Below are positions 1 through 11,925 of a DNA stretch of 64,000 nt, in pieces; position 1 is the first letter of the stretch; each line of letters begins with the position of its first letter. Source of the DNA: Gremmenia infestans. Its lineage: Eukaryota; Ascomycota; Leotiomycetes; Helotiales; Hamatocanthoscyphaceae. Location of the stretch: NCBI GenBank assembly GCA_032629725.1, contig JAFEVB010000022.1:806001-870000 (forward strand). Direction: 5' to 3'. The translations under genes were made by a program, and so were the position numbers. A model generated the notes under the pieces. That model saw only the letters and a program-made list of their open reading frames with translations, made no database searches and was not told the DNA's origin.

Positions 1-1335
1 TTTAATCAAGCCGACTCAAACACCTCAGCTCTGCGCCTTATTTATACTCTCAGGCCGGAATGGGAGAATAACGGCGGGAAGGTCGAATTAGTTCGCTTTA
101 CAGATGGAATTACAAATACATTATTGAAGCTCGTGAACAAGAGACCAGGTCTATCGGAGGAGGAGATAGATAGTGAGGCTGTTCTGCTGAGGGCATACGG
201 CCAGGGTACCTCTCTGATAATTGATCGTGAGAGGGAGACTCAAAATCATGAATTGCTCATGCAGCACAATCTTGCCCCCCAATTACTAGCTCGATTTCAT
301 AATGGGATGCTGTATCGTTTCATTCGAGGAACAGTGACACAGCCAGCGGATCTACGGAAAGAAGATATCTGGCGTGCAGTTGCCAGACGTTTGGCGGAAT
401 GGCACGCTGTTGTTCCTTGTCTACCATCCTCTCGAAAGCCCCTAGCGACAGAGGTCACAGGAAGTGAACAGCTCGGAATCTCCGCACCAACCCCGAGTAA
501 GAAGGATCCAGCATTGCAGCAAGCAATTGACAATGTTGCACCCGGAAAGCTTGCTCCTAATGTTTGGACAGTCATGCAAAAGTGGATATATGCACTTCCA
601 GTTACATCCGATGCAGAAAAGACCAGACAAGCCAACTTGCAGAAGGAGTTAATGCGCCTGGTTGACGAATTCAGTAGCCGGCCGGGTCTGGGGGAAAATA
701 GTGTGAGTTTTCCCCTGCTTGTGCAGACTATTGGCAATGAGGGCATTGAAAGTATTCTCAACAATGACTGAAGGATTGCACGTAGTTTTTGAGTTGTGCT
801 GACGTTTCGCTAGTTGGTATTCGCTCACTGCGATCTATTAAGTGGTAATGTGATCATACAGCCACGCTCCGCCGGAGTTACGAAGCCCAGTATGCCTGCG
901 ACTGTCAGTTTCATCGACTACGAGTATGCAACACCCTCTCCTGCGGCGTTCGATATCTCAAACCATTTTGCTGAGTGGGGTGGATTCGAATGCGAGCATG
1001 GTCTTCTGCCAACCCAATCTCAGCGACGTGACTTCATTCGTGAATATATACGAAGCTACTTCGCTCATCTAGATCATGATAAGGAGTTTGACGAAGAAGC
1101 CGAAGTCGACAAGCTCTTTGACGAGGTCGATACCTTCCGCGGAATCCCTGGATTTTACTGGGGAATATGGGCCCTGATCCAAGCTACTATATCACAGATT
1201 GACTTCGATTACGCATCGTACGCAGAGGTCCGATTGGGGGAGTACTGGGCATGGCGAGCAGAGACAGATGGCAGCAGGGCTGCAGCAGGGAAAGAGAAAC
1301 CTCTGAGAGAATTGAGATGGGCGCAGGAGGCGTAG
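1..1335 (+). CDS. EKI1: Ethanolamine kinase, 5'-truncated by the window edge
   Basis: Phosphorylates ethanolamine with ATP, the first step of the CDP-ethanolamine (Kennedy) branch of phosphatidylethanolamine synthesis; cytosolic. The frame is open from base 1, so the N-terminus lies outside the window. Exons read as 1-702 and 814-1335. The 111-nt intron starts GTGAGT, has a CTGAC branch site and ends TAG; both junctions are phase 0. About 407 residues are visible. Diagnostic motifs are RFTDGITNTL near the start, the kinase (Brenner) motif HCDLLSGN directly after the intron, and IDYEY, which holds the metal-binding Asp. The following FAEWGGFECEHG segment is typical of ethanolamine rather than choline kinases. 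A choline kinase is the alternative and is less likely. Confidence 0.88.
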
Positions 1336-4312
1336 ATTCATGGCACTGCCTTCTGGAAGCCCCACAAATTCTCAGAGAAGCAACCTTCTCATGATGATGA
1401 GATGCAACTACACAGCCGGCAGGGCGTGGCCATACCGAAAGATACAGCGGTAAAGAATCTCAGCCTCAACGCTTGAGATTGAGACAGCTGGCATCTGAAA
1501 TTTGTGGCGTTGGTTCAATAAAAATTGCGGAAGCAGAACTTAATGACAAATGAACACAATACTTGTTCAAGCATCTGAGTATCGCCGTTTAAGTCCCTGA
1601 AGTCGCCGAAGAGAACGGAATCAACTGAGCACGTGCCCCATGCCTGTTTTAGAAACACCAATCTCCCGCACTCGCAAGATCTACTCGAACCCGAGAGATT
1701 GGATTTGAATATGTTCCTGGATCCCTGCATCGAAATCAATGCCGTTGACAAGTTCTGTGGCTGAATCCACTCTCTTGGCAACAATACTTTCCATCATTAT
1801 GCTCGTCGTAATTGATTTTGATACCGTTTCTTTCAATGTAAGAGGTGAGGTCTCATTTCGTACTGACTATTATACCACTGTGATGAGATGCTACTAACAA
1901 TGCAAGACTTGTCGAAATTCCCGAACAAGACAATCGAACTTCCAAAGTCTTCAACCGGCATATTTGCCACGAAGGTTTCGGTTAAGGGTCCTGCAGAATA
2001 CACTGCCCGATGTGGATCACAAGGAGTTTAATGCATGGCGACAGGGAAGGTCCATGCTGCGAATAGCATCATATTTCGCCAAGTTCCCAACTTTAAACCA
2101 GAACCCCACCGCGTGTTACTAATTTAGTGGGCATAGGGAGTTTTTGTATCTCTAGTTATGATTTGATTTTGAATCATCCTTTGCAAGCTTCATTCGGGAA
2201 GTGCTCTTATTGTCGGTAAGTCCGTACGATATCACTGGTTACAATACGGAGGGACCTTCTCGAATCATCCTTCGAGAAAGGACTTCTTCCAGCGGCGTCG
2301 CACTTGAGCCTACCCTTGAAAAATAATTGAAGGCAAGCGTAGGCGCGGGGAAGATGAACCACCCACCATACGGAGTATAGTACGAAGTACTCCGTACTTT
2401 GGAGGGTGAAAACCGGGCTTGCCAAGTTGCCTCCCGTCTCTTGTTTTGTTTCATATTGTCGACGCACGGTCTTTAGTCCTATGCTTAAACAAGATCAAGG
2501 CTACGAGCCGCACGTCCTGTCGAGGACTGATATAGAACGCTTATCAATACCTAATCTGCTATCCGTTGATTTGAAACTGCCTTGCACTAAGAGTTACCGG
2601 TACTTTTAACGCGAGATGAACTACTACTGTAGCTGTCTGCTGTTCTTCTTACTCGCGAGTAAGGTAGTATGAGAAGCTCACCTAAACGAGTCAGTACATC
2701 GCTTAAATTTTGGCGCCGCGGAAGTCAGGCTGTCTCGAGAACAATTACTCGAGTACGAGTATTGTTCTTCAGAGGAGGCGGAAGGGGAGCAATAGAAGTG
2801 CGCCGGCTCCCACGTTCTTTCTGTCGTGGACTCGTAAGCTGCCGCTGCTTATGCTGCAGTCGAGTTGGGTTGGGTTGGAGTTGGGGTGGTTGGTCACATC
2901 GCACGAACCAGCATGGCGGATCAGACCACGGTACGGCAGTGTCTTCACCGAACGGCGATCCTATGAGGCTTTTCTCTGCTCCTGTACTCCTGTACAGTCC
3001 TCCCCCCCGTCCCCCCTTCTTTCAACAGCGCTTGGCTGTCCGTTGGTGACAGCAAGGCAAGGCTGCACAGCCACTGCGCCTTCTGTTGGATGGGATCAAT
3101 TGGACAGGTGTTTCAAGTTTTTGTCCTGAAGCAAACATGTACAGTACTGTACATTGTGATGCAAGGAACTAAGATAGTCTGGGGCTGAATCGCGCTGATT
3201 TGATTGGTAAAGATTTACGAAGTACGGCTGGCCGTTGCGTTTGGCAGCAACAATTCTTGGATGGCGGCCATTTCATCCACGCGGATACAAAGTTTGGATG
3301 CATAAGCATACTTCGAACGCACAGTAGGTACCGCTGTAGTACCCCACGTTTCTCCTGCCGCAGTTTTTACCGCCCATTAGATGTCGATAGCAGAACAAGT
3401 GTTTTACTAAAACTACGACTGTTTCTGCAAGTTATCCCAAGAAACTTCATCAGAGAATTAGGATCTAGGTTTTGAACAGCATAACAGCTGTGAATAGAAA
3501 CTGCGCGGGAAGGTGTAGGAAGGCGTATCTATCTCTCATAGAATACTTCGTACAGTACACCGTCTTGTGAACTAGAACCTCGAGACTAAAAGCCAACTCT
3601 ATTCTCGGAGACTTTCTACTCCGTAGGTATGCTCGGATCCGACTTACGAGCTTCATGGCACTCTCCCACAGGATTGGATACGCTGGACTTTCAAGCTTCC
3701 AGTAGTAGTGCACCGGCTGCGAAACAGCCTCAACTCAAGGCTCTTGGTCTCGTGGCAGGGCATCTACGCGCACCTAGCCCTGCGTAGACGCGCTTCTTAC
3801 TTCCAATTATACGGGCGGAAAGGCTCAGCCTTGATACCAGCCTCGGAATTACTAAGGCTGGGCTGACTTTTCCAAATCCTCGCGTGGAAAGATCGAAGCT
3901 ACCAGTGAGCGGTGTGCGCTGGATGGTCGGTCTGTCTTCAACATGATGAATTATCTTGAAATGAGCTTAGTGGCTTCTCAAAAAAAACATGGGAGAAATG
4001 ATCCTTGGGTCGATCAAGCTGACGCCGTCCTAATTTCGATGTTCCAACACTAGGATGGCAGTAGTGGCCCAAGGCTGAGGCTAAGCTAAAATGGAACAGT
4101 GGCCCTCTTCTGAGTCCTTCTCCCAAAAGGGTATGCATTAGAGCTAGCGGGGGGGGAAGGGGGGGCATGCAGATTGGAAAGAGTGGCGGCAGGACGACGG
4201 AGACTGAGCAGGGTATATGATCTGACCCCATTCCCTGCTGCAGGATTTTACTTATTAAAATCGTTGTATGCTCGAATATATCCCCAAAGGTTAAAAAGTC
4301 CTCTGTCCCACG
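1336..4312. other. Gene-poor 3 kb intergenic block
   Basis: No ORF here has family motifs, a convincing start or splice-consistent neighbours. The block contains several TACGGAGTA/TACGAAGTAC words (near 2369-2400, 3214-3225, 3541-3550) and an 18-bp perfect palindrome at 3137-3154. Purine or pyrimidine runs occur near 3001-3020 and 4150-4170. It probably includes the long upstream region of the bZIP gene. Confidence 0.6.
3137..3154. repeat. 18-bp perfect palindrome
   Basis: The sequence ATGTACAGTACTGTACAT equals its own reverse complement over all 18 bases. It lies in non-coding DNA about 1.2 kb upstream of the bZIP gene. Its role is unknown; it could bind a dimeric regulator or be chance enrichment of GTAC words, which are common in this block. 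Confidence 0.7.
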
Positions 4313-5642
4313 ATGACTCTTCAAACCGTCACCGAACACTCTAGACGATATTCTATCACTTGCAACATGGATTCAGCAGCAGACAAAGAAGAGCGCAAGC
4401 GCGAGGTATGGACTTTCACATATGCATACAACTTCATGTCAATAACTGATCTAAATCTCCAGTACAATCGACTCGCTCAAAGAGAATTCCGTACGCTTTA
4501 CCAGATAATCACTTCCCACCCGCGCACAAACTAATTGAATGCCTCAGGTCGTAGAAGGAAGGACCATCTTAAGAATCTCGAGCAGGCGCAAAAAGAACAG
4601 AGCTCCGAGCAATCAGAAGAGATCGAACGTCTACGATATCAAAATGACGAGCTGCGGAGAGAGAATGAAACTCTCAGAGCACAGCTCTATGGCTCTTCAA
4701 CGCCTTCATCCCACGGCCTTATTCCCGCATCGATGAACGTGCCATCACTCTCAAATGAGGGGCGTGCATATTCACTCTCCCCCTCCATCTCAGGCACATC
4801 ATTGTCGGGCACTGGTAGCCCTCCAGCAACCCTGGCTTCAGACATGATGCCTATGGGGGCTCTATCTTTAACATCATCAATGTTATCCCCTGCCATGCAA
4901 GCATACGCCGACCCATCTGCTTTATCCACTTCGCCTTACTCAATGGTACATCCATCCGGCCTCCGTCATAATTCACAAAGCTCACCTGAGTCATCAGGGT
5001 TCCGAAGTTCTCGATCTACAATGGGACCCCCTTTTCAGTCTATGAATATGTCTCAATCGGCCGAGGTTCAAGCACCTCAGGGGGCAGGCCAACAGAGAAC
5101 TGTCCCTCAGCAGTCACGGTTAGTAGCAGAAGCGTTGATCGGACTTCAGTAAAACTAATACTTGGTTCGATAGCATGTCTCTGGTACCATACGATCGAAA
5201 CAAAGCGAGAGCGGAAATCAATCAAATTTTTCGGCCACTGTACTCCGATTCATCAATCATCACGAATCCTGAAAGGCATCTTGCAGTCTTACGGTCTTTG
5301 AGTGATAGCCTGCCAAGTGTTTTAAAGCCAAGCAAGGCGCAACTCGAGACACCGCACTATTGGGGAATCGACATGATAGCATCTCCGTCTCTCCGCGAGC
5401 GGTTGCTGCAGGCCGGATCCGATGCAGCACAGGGTTTTATTGCAGAGATAGGCATTACAGGATTAGAAAGAGAGGATGTGGGGCAGCTGATCATCTGGGG
5501 AGATGATCCTCTGAATGAGATGTCTTGGGAGTTCTCGCAGTCCATATTGGAGCGCTGGGGATGGCTACTAGGGCGGGATTGGGTCAACCGCGCAAACTTA
5601 TGGAGGCGGCAAAGGGGGGCTGCTTTACTTCCGGGCTGGTGA
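4313..5642 (+). CDS. bZIP transcription factor with C-terminal DUF3425 domain
   Basis: Predicted nuclear DNA-binding regulator. Exons: 4313-4405, 4463-4490, 4548-5118, 5174-5642; all phases agree. The basic region is assembled across three exons and reads NRLAQREFRRRRKDHLKNLE, matching the bZIP N-x7-R signature. A short coiled coil (EEIERLRYQNDELRREN) follows. A Ser/Pro-rich middle of about 160 residues leads into the C-terminal DUF3425 domain (about 150 residues), which is typical of fungal AP-1-like bZIPs. The 28-nt second exon encodes only the core of the basic region. The start at 4313 gives 386 residues; the ATG at 4367 (368 residues, A at -3 and G at +4) is an equally good start. The target genes cannot be inferred from the context. 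Confidence 0.87.
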
Positions 5643-8600
5643 GGGGAGGGGTATTTTCAAGATGGGAAAAGTCATTTTGACATAGCGATGGTGTTTTGGG
5701 CGCACAACTAGACGAATTACGAATACGCATTTATACGGCCATACTTAATACACAAACAAACTTTCAATCAGGCTCGCCTCATGATATGAGTGAGATAGAC
5801 AACAGAGGGGAAGAGAGAGAACCGTGCTTATGAAATTACGGCGTTCGGCCTCCGTTGTCCATGCTCGGTGTTAGGAAGATGGGATGGGATGGATTTGGCC
5901 TTGGTTGGGAGAACGTTCCGCCGAATGACGCATTGCTAGGATCAACGCCATTGATGCATTAAGTCAATGCTCGAGAAGTATTCATCCAATCTGTCCCCTG
6001 TTGTTTTTGTTATTATGGTCCTCTCAACCTGTCTAAATTGAGGTGGTACTGTATACTAGGAAGAATTCAAAAATGGGGAAGGCTACTATTCCCCGGCAGC
6101 CAGGATGAAGCTGTACCGGCTAACAGCACAAATGGAGCTAATCAAGGATATAACTCAAATGACTTGAGTTCACGAATCACGGTTGAACCGCATGTTTGCC
6201 GTAGTTTTTATTCAAAGGGCAGTAATGTTGCAGATCTCGGAGCAAAAAAGAATGACGCAGGGGGACTCTCGAATGATTGTGATTCTTGGCGTAGCGTGGC
6301 TCAAGACCAAGCAAGTGGTACGGAGTACGGAGGTACGGGAATAAAGGCTTACTTACCTATGCACTCTCCAATCACACGAGATAGCCAATCATCGACTGCA
6401 AGAGATATTTATCGGGGGCCATCTGATAACGAATTGGCAACCATGTTGGATGTTTCGACTAGTAGCGGCGAGGGAGGCGAGGCGAGACGAATGCGAAGCA
6501 AAGCAGCAATGGGAACGGGATTTGAGACAACAAGGTTGTTCTTTTTCAACGCATGGAAGTTTGGAATACTGCCCCACCCCGCTGCCTCTTCCCCGCGCCG
6601 CATGCTGCATGCATACAGTCCAATTATGCTGCTGCTGCCGTGTACTTGTACTGTACTTAATAGTTTTAACCTTTTCTTACCTAGGTACGCAAGCTGCGGT
6701 CTTCCTTCCCATCCCACTGCCGCCTACCTGCCCTCTACTCACCACGTTTTGCGGGCATTCCACGTCTGCCGCAGTGCCGGCTGCATGACCCACGGCTACA
6801 ACAGCTAGCGAGGGCAGAAGGTCTGAAGGAGACGTATTCCAGGGGTTTCTAGACTACCTCCGTAAAGAGAGAGAAGAGATCCTGCGGACCTGCGCAGGAC
6901 ATCAAACGAAACGCGCCTGCCTTCCGTGTTTGGTTTGGGCATCCTTCTCGTGCAGTACTCCGTACAGTGGAGGCAAGACCGTAGGGGACGTTCGGTGGTC
7001 TGATCACACTTTTTCTATTTTTGGCTTACACGTCACACTTGTGATTGAAAAATCCTCCAGGGGTACGAAGTACTGATATCCGAAAATGTCGAAACGGCGT
7101 ACAGAAGTTTCCGACGAGCATGGCTCTGATGGTTAGTACTATGCTTAGTAAATAAGCTAAGTAAAGGTGGGGAACTGCTAATTAAACGTCTACTAAGTTT
7201 CCGGATCTCAGTTAAGGTTACTTTAGCAGTGTACTGTAGGTAGGTCTGTACGTAGGACCTTGAAGGCGGCAAGAGACGAAAAGAGCAACCGTGTGGCCCG
7301 AGATGAAGGAGAGTGGGCATTAACCTTAAACAACCCTTGCAAGAATCAGCTGGTGGCTTCTCGGAACATCTCACCGAACATACCTCGTGGAAGACACGTT
7401 TGTGTCAGGGACTCTTGTATCAGGCCCTCGTACAGTGGTGCCAACGTCGGCTGCAAGATTGTGAACCGTGATACGAGTGATTTGAAAAGAGACGTTTCCA
7501 ACCTCCGTCGACCGTAAGGCTACCTCTTGGCCGACCCATACAGTCAGTACTATATGCATGGCTTCCTCACCAACAAATCGCCCGAAGTTGGATATTAATG
7601 GCAAATTAATAAATAGCCCCTAATTTGCCAACATTTCATCTTCCTTCCCTGGGCTAAACTAGAATTGTAATTAAGGGGTTAGTTATTATTGGAAAGTTAC
7701 AGTACAATGCCCTGATCTCGATAGTCCAGGTGAGTGGTCGCTGTACGAGTACAAGTAGCGTGCTGGAAAGTCCCCGGTCCCTGTTCACTTTGTATACGAC
7801 GGACGGGAATAATTTCCTGAGCAGACCGGTCCAATTATTTGCCGCTCTCTACGAGAGTCGAGGAAGCCCGAGCCTCACAGCCTCTTGTCGTCACTCCTTG
7901 CATTTGGTCGGCGATTATCCCAAGGCTCTCGGCATTTAATGCTCTGAAATTAACATACTGTCCTAGGGGACGTCGAGGGGCTGGGGGGGGGCATTTGGCC
8001 GTCGGAAAACGATCCATATCGCGGGGTTGTTTGCAGGGCCTTCCTGAGTGCGAGGGCCCAAAGAGTAACTTCATTGTTCCATCATGGCCTTCACTCATTA
8101 CTGTCGACTCTCTATCATATTCCAAGTCCAAGAAGACTGGTTTTCTTGTTTCTCTTGAGCTTCTCGATCTGGAGATACAACGAAAATAATTAAGCTTGAA
8201 AATGGTGAACCGCCTTTGATAGAATCGATATATCCATCTAGAAGGTAGAAAGGTAGAATATTTTAAGCTTCTAAGGTATTCAAACCTAAAGTATATAAAA
8301 TAAAAGCTCTTCTGCAACAAAGGCATTCAGATTCCGGTTTTCGTTGAGAGCCAGAGATTAAAAGATCACTTGACCCGGTTGAAATCCGCCACAAAAATAC
8401 CTTTTAAGTGCGGGAAAATAGGGGAATTGCAAAAGCATAACCATCTGAGATTCAGCAGAATTATTTTGATGTGGGATTATGCAAGGCGCTTATGTGCTTT
8501 CGCTCTATCAGCGCCAATACAAAGCGCTTGTACGAGATATCAAGTACGAGCCTCTAGATTTTATCCAATATCCCACTTAGGAGTGCATCAAGCTCGGAGA

Positions 8601-8903
8601 AGCAAGATTTATATAGAAAAGCTGAATACTACAAAGGATGTGGAGTATCAGAAGAATAAATTATGAGCTCTCAGAATCGAATACCACCAAACGCTTGCTT
8701 GGGAGCGATGTATATACTAGCATTTCAGGAGCGTCAGCGTCAGCCGCTGGCAGGTCAGGAACAAAACATTCGGGAGAAAGACCCCCCCCAAGCACTCTGC
8801 TTTTGCTTTCAACAACCATATGTTTTGAATAAATTGATGAAAAACATACTCGTATATCAAGATGACATCCTGCCAGAATTCGAGGACCCCGCCCCCACCA
8901 ACA
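5643..8903. other. Gene-poor 3.3 kb intergenic block
   Basis: Open frames here (for example 6038-6808 and 7835-8326) show no motifs and overlap low-information sequence, so none is called. TACGGAGTAC-type words recur at about 6319-6340, 6953-6966 and 7061-7073. The stretch 8170-8700 is visibly AT-rich and has no sustained frame; it may be a decayed element, but no repeat ends or transposase motifs are visible. Confidence 0.55.
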
Positions 8904-10761
8904 ATGGCACGGACCACCTTGGTGTAAGCAGCTGCAAAGACATATATAATCTTCTCCACTCTACAAATACACCACAAACAGCACCACGTAATTTTCTCAT
9001 CGTTCTATACACCCCCCTCCCCCTTGCTTCAGTTTCTCTCTGTATATAGACCCGTGATGTGCAACGCAGTTCCCAGCTCTTGAAGAGCTTGCGTTAAACG
9101 AGTCTCGATATGATCGCCCCACCTTGAGCGCCAACATCTATTGCACAATAGCAGAAATCCTAGGAACGGCGCTCTCCATCGTCGGCGCCGTTGGGGTGCT
9201 CGGTCAAATCTTCACAGGCTGCATAGACGCCTACTCACTCTTCACAACAGCCTCATCTCTGTCCCGAGACTCGGAGCGTCTCGTGTGCAAAATCCGCATC
9301 GAGGAGATGCGACTGTTGGGCTGGGGCCGGGAATGGGGTGTTGCCGAAGGGAAGTTGGAAGAGCATTTGAAGGGACAGAGTGAGCGGTTGAGACTGCTAG
9401 CTGTGGATATCTTGGGGGAGTTGCTGAGGACTATTACTGATTTCGAGAAATTGAGGCTTAAGTATGGGATGAGAGAAGTGGGAGAAGACAATGGTGGGGG
9501 AAGTGGGGGAAAGGGGCTGCGACTGGGACTCAGGGCAAAATGGGTTGTGGCTGATAAAGAGAAGTTTGCCATTTTGTTGGGCGACTTGAAAGACTATAAT
9601 GATGGGCTTGAACAGCTTTTCCCACCAGCAAGATTGGAGACGCTGCAGAGAACGTGGCGGAATGAGTTGCTTCAGGGTGCGGAGAGGGATTTGGGACAGC
9701 TGGATTTGCTGGAGAAGGCAAGTAGTAGTGTTTACCCGCAGCTTAGTTCTTCAGCGAAATTGAAGCAGTTGAGGATTAATTTGGATGAGAAGCCGACGAA
9801 AGGCTTCAAGCCTACGTATGCGCTGAAGATCCAAAGGACGGATTTAACCATTGCAGACTCAAACGCGGTGGCGAGTCGCAGCCATGGGGGGTATAAGAAT
9901 CCATCGACAACGGCGCCAAAAGAGGTACTGGTTGAGTGGGTATCATACGACAAGGAGGATTTGGATGCGAGACTGAACCATGTGAGGAGGATTGATGATC
10001 TGGCTAGGATGATTCACAGTTCATCCCACCGGCATCCGGACCTGCACACGCTCGACTGCATCGGATACGCAGACGAAAGCACGACGAGTCGTTACGGTTT
10101 CGTCTACAAAGCACCATCGTCATCCTCCTCCAATCTCAACACCCTGATATCCAGTAACGATCTCAGAACTCCGGATCTGGGGGACCGGTTCAAACTTGCA
10201 CACACATTGGCGATCGCCTTATGGTCGTTGCATTCCCTCGACTGGCTCCACAAATCCTTGTGTACTACGAACATTTTGTTCTTCCCTTCAACTTTCTCTG
10301 CGTCTGCCACAAGATCCACTGCTGTAGCAGCGAGCATTCCTGATATATCCTCCCCCTTTCTGCTAGGATTCGATGCATCAAGACCGGACAGCATGGGAGA
10401 AATGTCAGTGGCGTCCAAGAACCCCGCCGCCTCGGACCTCCACCGTCATCCCAATTCTCTGAACGGAATGTCAAGAAAACCGTACTGTAAAAGCTATGAT
10501 ATATATAGCCTAGGGCTGGTGCTTCTTGAAATCGGATTGTGGAAAGTTCTGCAGACATATCATAAGCCTCACTACTCCGCAGAAAGCTTTAAGGACAAGG
10601 TTGTTGTTCAAAATCTTGTACCGAATCTGAGTAGTAAGACTGGTAGGTTGTACAGAGAAGTGGTGGAGCGTTGTCTTTTTGCGAAGGAAGATATGACGGG
10701 CCAAGAAGCTGGCCAATTGATGGAATACGTTGTTGGTAGTCTAGAAAGTTTGAAAGTTTGA
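8904..10761 (+). CDS. HeLo-domain protein with C-terminal pseudokinase-like domain
   Basis: The N-terminal ~220 residues match the HeLo (HET-S/prion-inhibition) helical domain. AEILGTALSIVGAVGVLGQ corresponds to the HET-S start, and the LRLLGWGREWGV-like helix and the DYNDGLEQLFP helix are also present. The C-terminal ~300 residues resemble a protein kinase: RFKLAHTLAIALWSLHSLDW, then a catalytic-loop remnant LHKSLCTTN, then KPYCKSYDIYSLGLVLLEIG (the D-x-x-S-x-G helix). The catalytic Asp of HRD and a DFG motif are absent, so catalysis is unlikely. HeLo domains are known in fungal incompatibility and cell-death proteins. No in-frame ATG precedes the HeLo domain in the main frame (open from 9058). 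I propose exon 1 8904-8923, intron 8924-9128 (GTAAGC..AG) and exon 2 9129-10761, giving MARTTLVANIY at the start. That splice is inferred; the main exon is secure. Confidence 0.8.
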
Positions 10762-11925
10762 ACATTTGAATTTAGGACCACTGAAACAGTCTCTGGTAAT
10801 TTCAGTATAACTCTTCCGTTCATTGTCTTGCAAAAGTTTTGGGAAATGCTCCGCGATCGTTCTGACTTGTGTATAGCCATGAATCCATGATATTGACATT
10901 GACATCGTTCACTATTGTTCTTGTGGCCAAGGCCTTAGAGTTCTGTAGGAATGATGAGACATTTAGAGGTAGACGAAGCCAGTGCCACGAGGGGACGTCA
11001 GTTATCCCAGATCCTCATTTGAGTTCACTTGATACAAGTAGACATAAACTTTTCAATCTAGCAATTTTCCATATGCATCCTGATCCCCCATCACCACCTC
11101 ACTGCCTCGGTTCAATTCAGACACCGGCAGCCTGTAAAGAGCATTTAGCAGGTGCATGAAGGCCCCAGCCTGTATGCCAAAGCAAGTCGAACGACGAGAC
11201 AGGGTACTAATTATCTGAGCAGTTACTCGGCAAGGATCACAAACGCAGTACCTGCATCAATTTACTGACAATATATATACGAATAACGCGCTCGGTAACA
11301 TGCCTGTTACTCTGATGAGGCGGGAGACTCGTACTCGCGGAAGCATCTTGACTTCAAGTAAAATAACACGAATGATTCGTAAAAGCAAATTCCGCTCCTA
11401 GGTACTATACTAGCTGCTTGAAAATTGACTCGGACTTCTGAGTTGTTTGAAAGGCGGGAGCATAACGTTAGACGCAGAGCCACTTCGTAAGGCTGTTGAT
11501 GTAAGAAGGCTTACCAACTCGGGGAACCTGAATACCCCAGGCAGGTCTCTAGAAAATCTACCCTGAATTCAGCCAAAGTGTGGACCCTGGCATAAAATCC
11601 AAGCTCAGGCGGAGTCGAACTGGCTCATCCAAATTTACCAGGTATGCAGTCATGATTGGCATTCTCGCATTGTCCATCCTTGTGAAGATATCGGAGCACG
11701 TGCTCTATGATTAGGCGCAAGCGATAACGAAACTAGAGTGGATGGTAAGCATCACTTAGTCCTCATTCATTGCTGTCGACAGAAACTTTCGCATTTAAGC
11801 AATGACTAATTGGTCTATAGCATGCCTTGCAATTTCCAAGATTTGGAGACAGCCACTATGGATGCTTGGTGATTAGCAATGATTCCTTGAATATGTTGCA
11901 AGTGCGAGAGATTTCCAGGATTTCT
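10762..11925. other. Intergenic, no feature seen
   Basis: This 1.2 kb lies between the 3' ends of two convergent genes and has no sustained frame with coding character. It includes an AT-rich stretch near 11270-11400. Nothing regulatory was recognised. Confidence 0.5.

Noticed and set aside
297..764. 155-codon minus-strand frame inside the ethanolamine kinase gene
   Set aside because: Antisense shadow of a gene with clear kinase motifs; no motif of its own.
2669..3129. Two overlapping plus-strand frames of 126 and 139 codons
   Set aside because: Low-complexity translation (Arg/Ser/Pro from GC-rich runs), two frames equally open, no family motif.
6038..6808. 256-codon plus-strand frame
   Set aside because: Translation has no domain-like pattern, contains the TACGGAGTAC words and competes with open frames on both strands; judged fortuitous.
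7835..8326. 163-codon minus-strand frame, considered as a transposon remnant
   Set aside because: No reverse transcriptase, integrase or transposase motif and no repeat ends.
11586..11650. AGTCGAACTGG resembling a reversed tRNA T-loop
   Set aside because: No matching A box, anticodon stem or acceptor stem could be folded.
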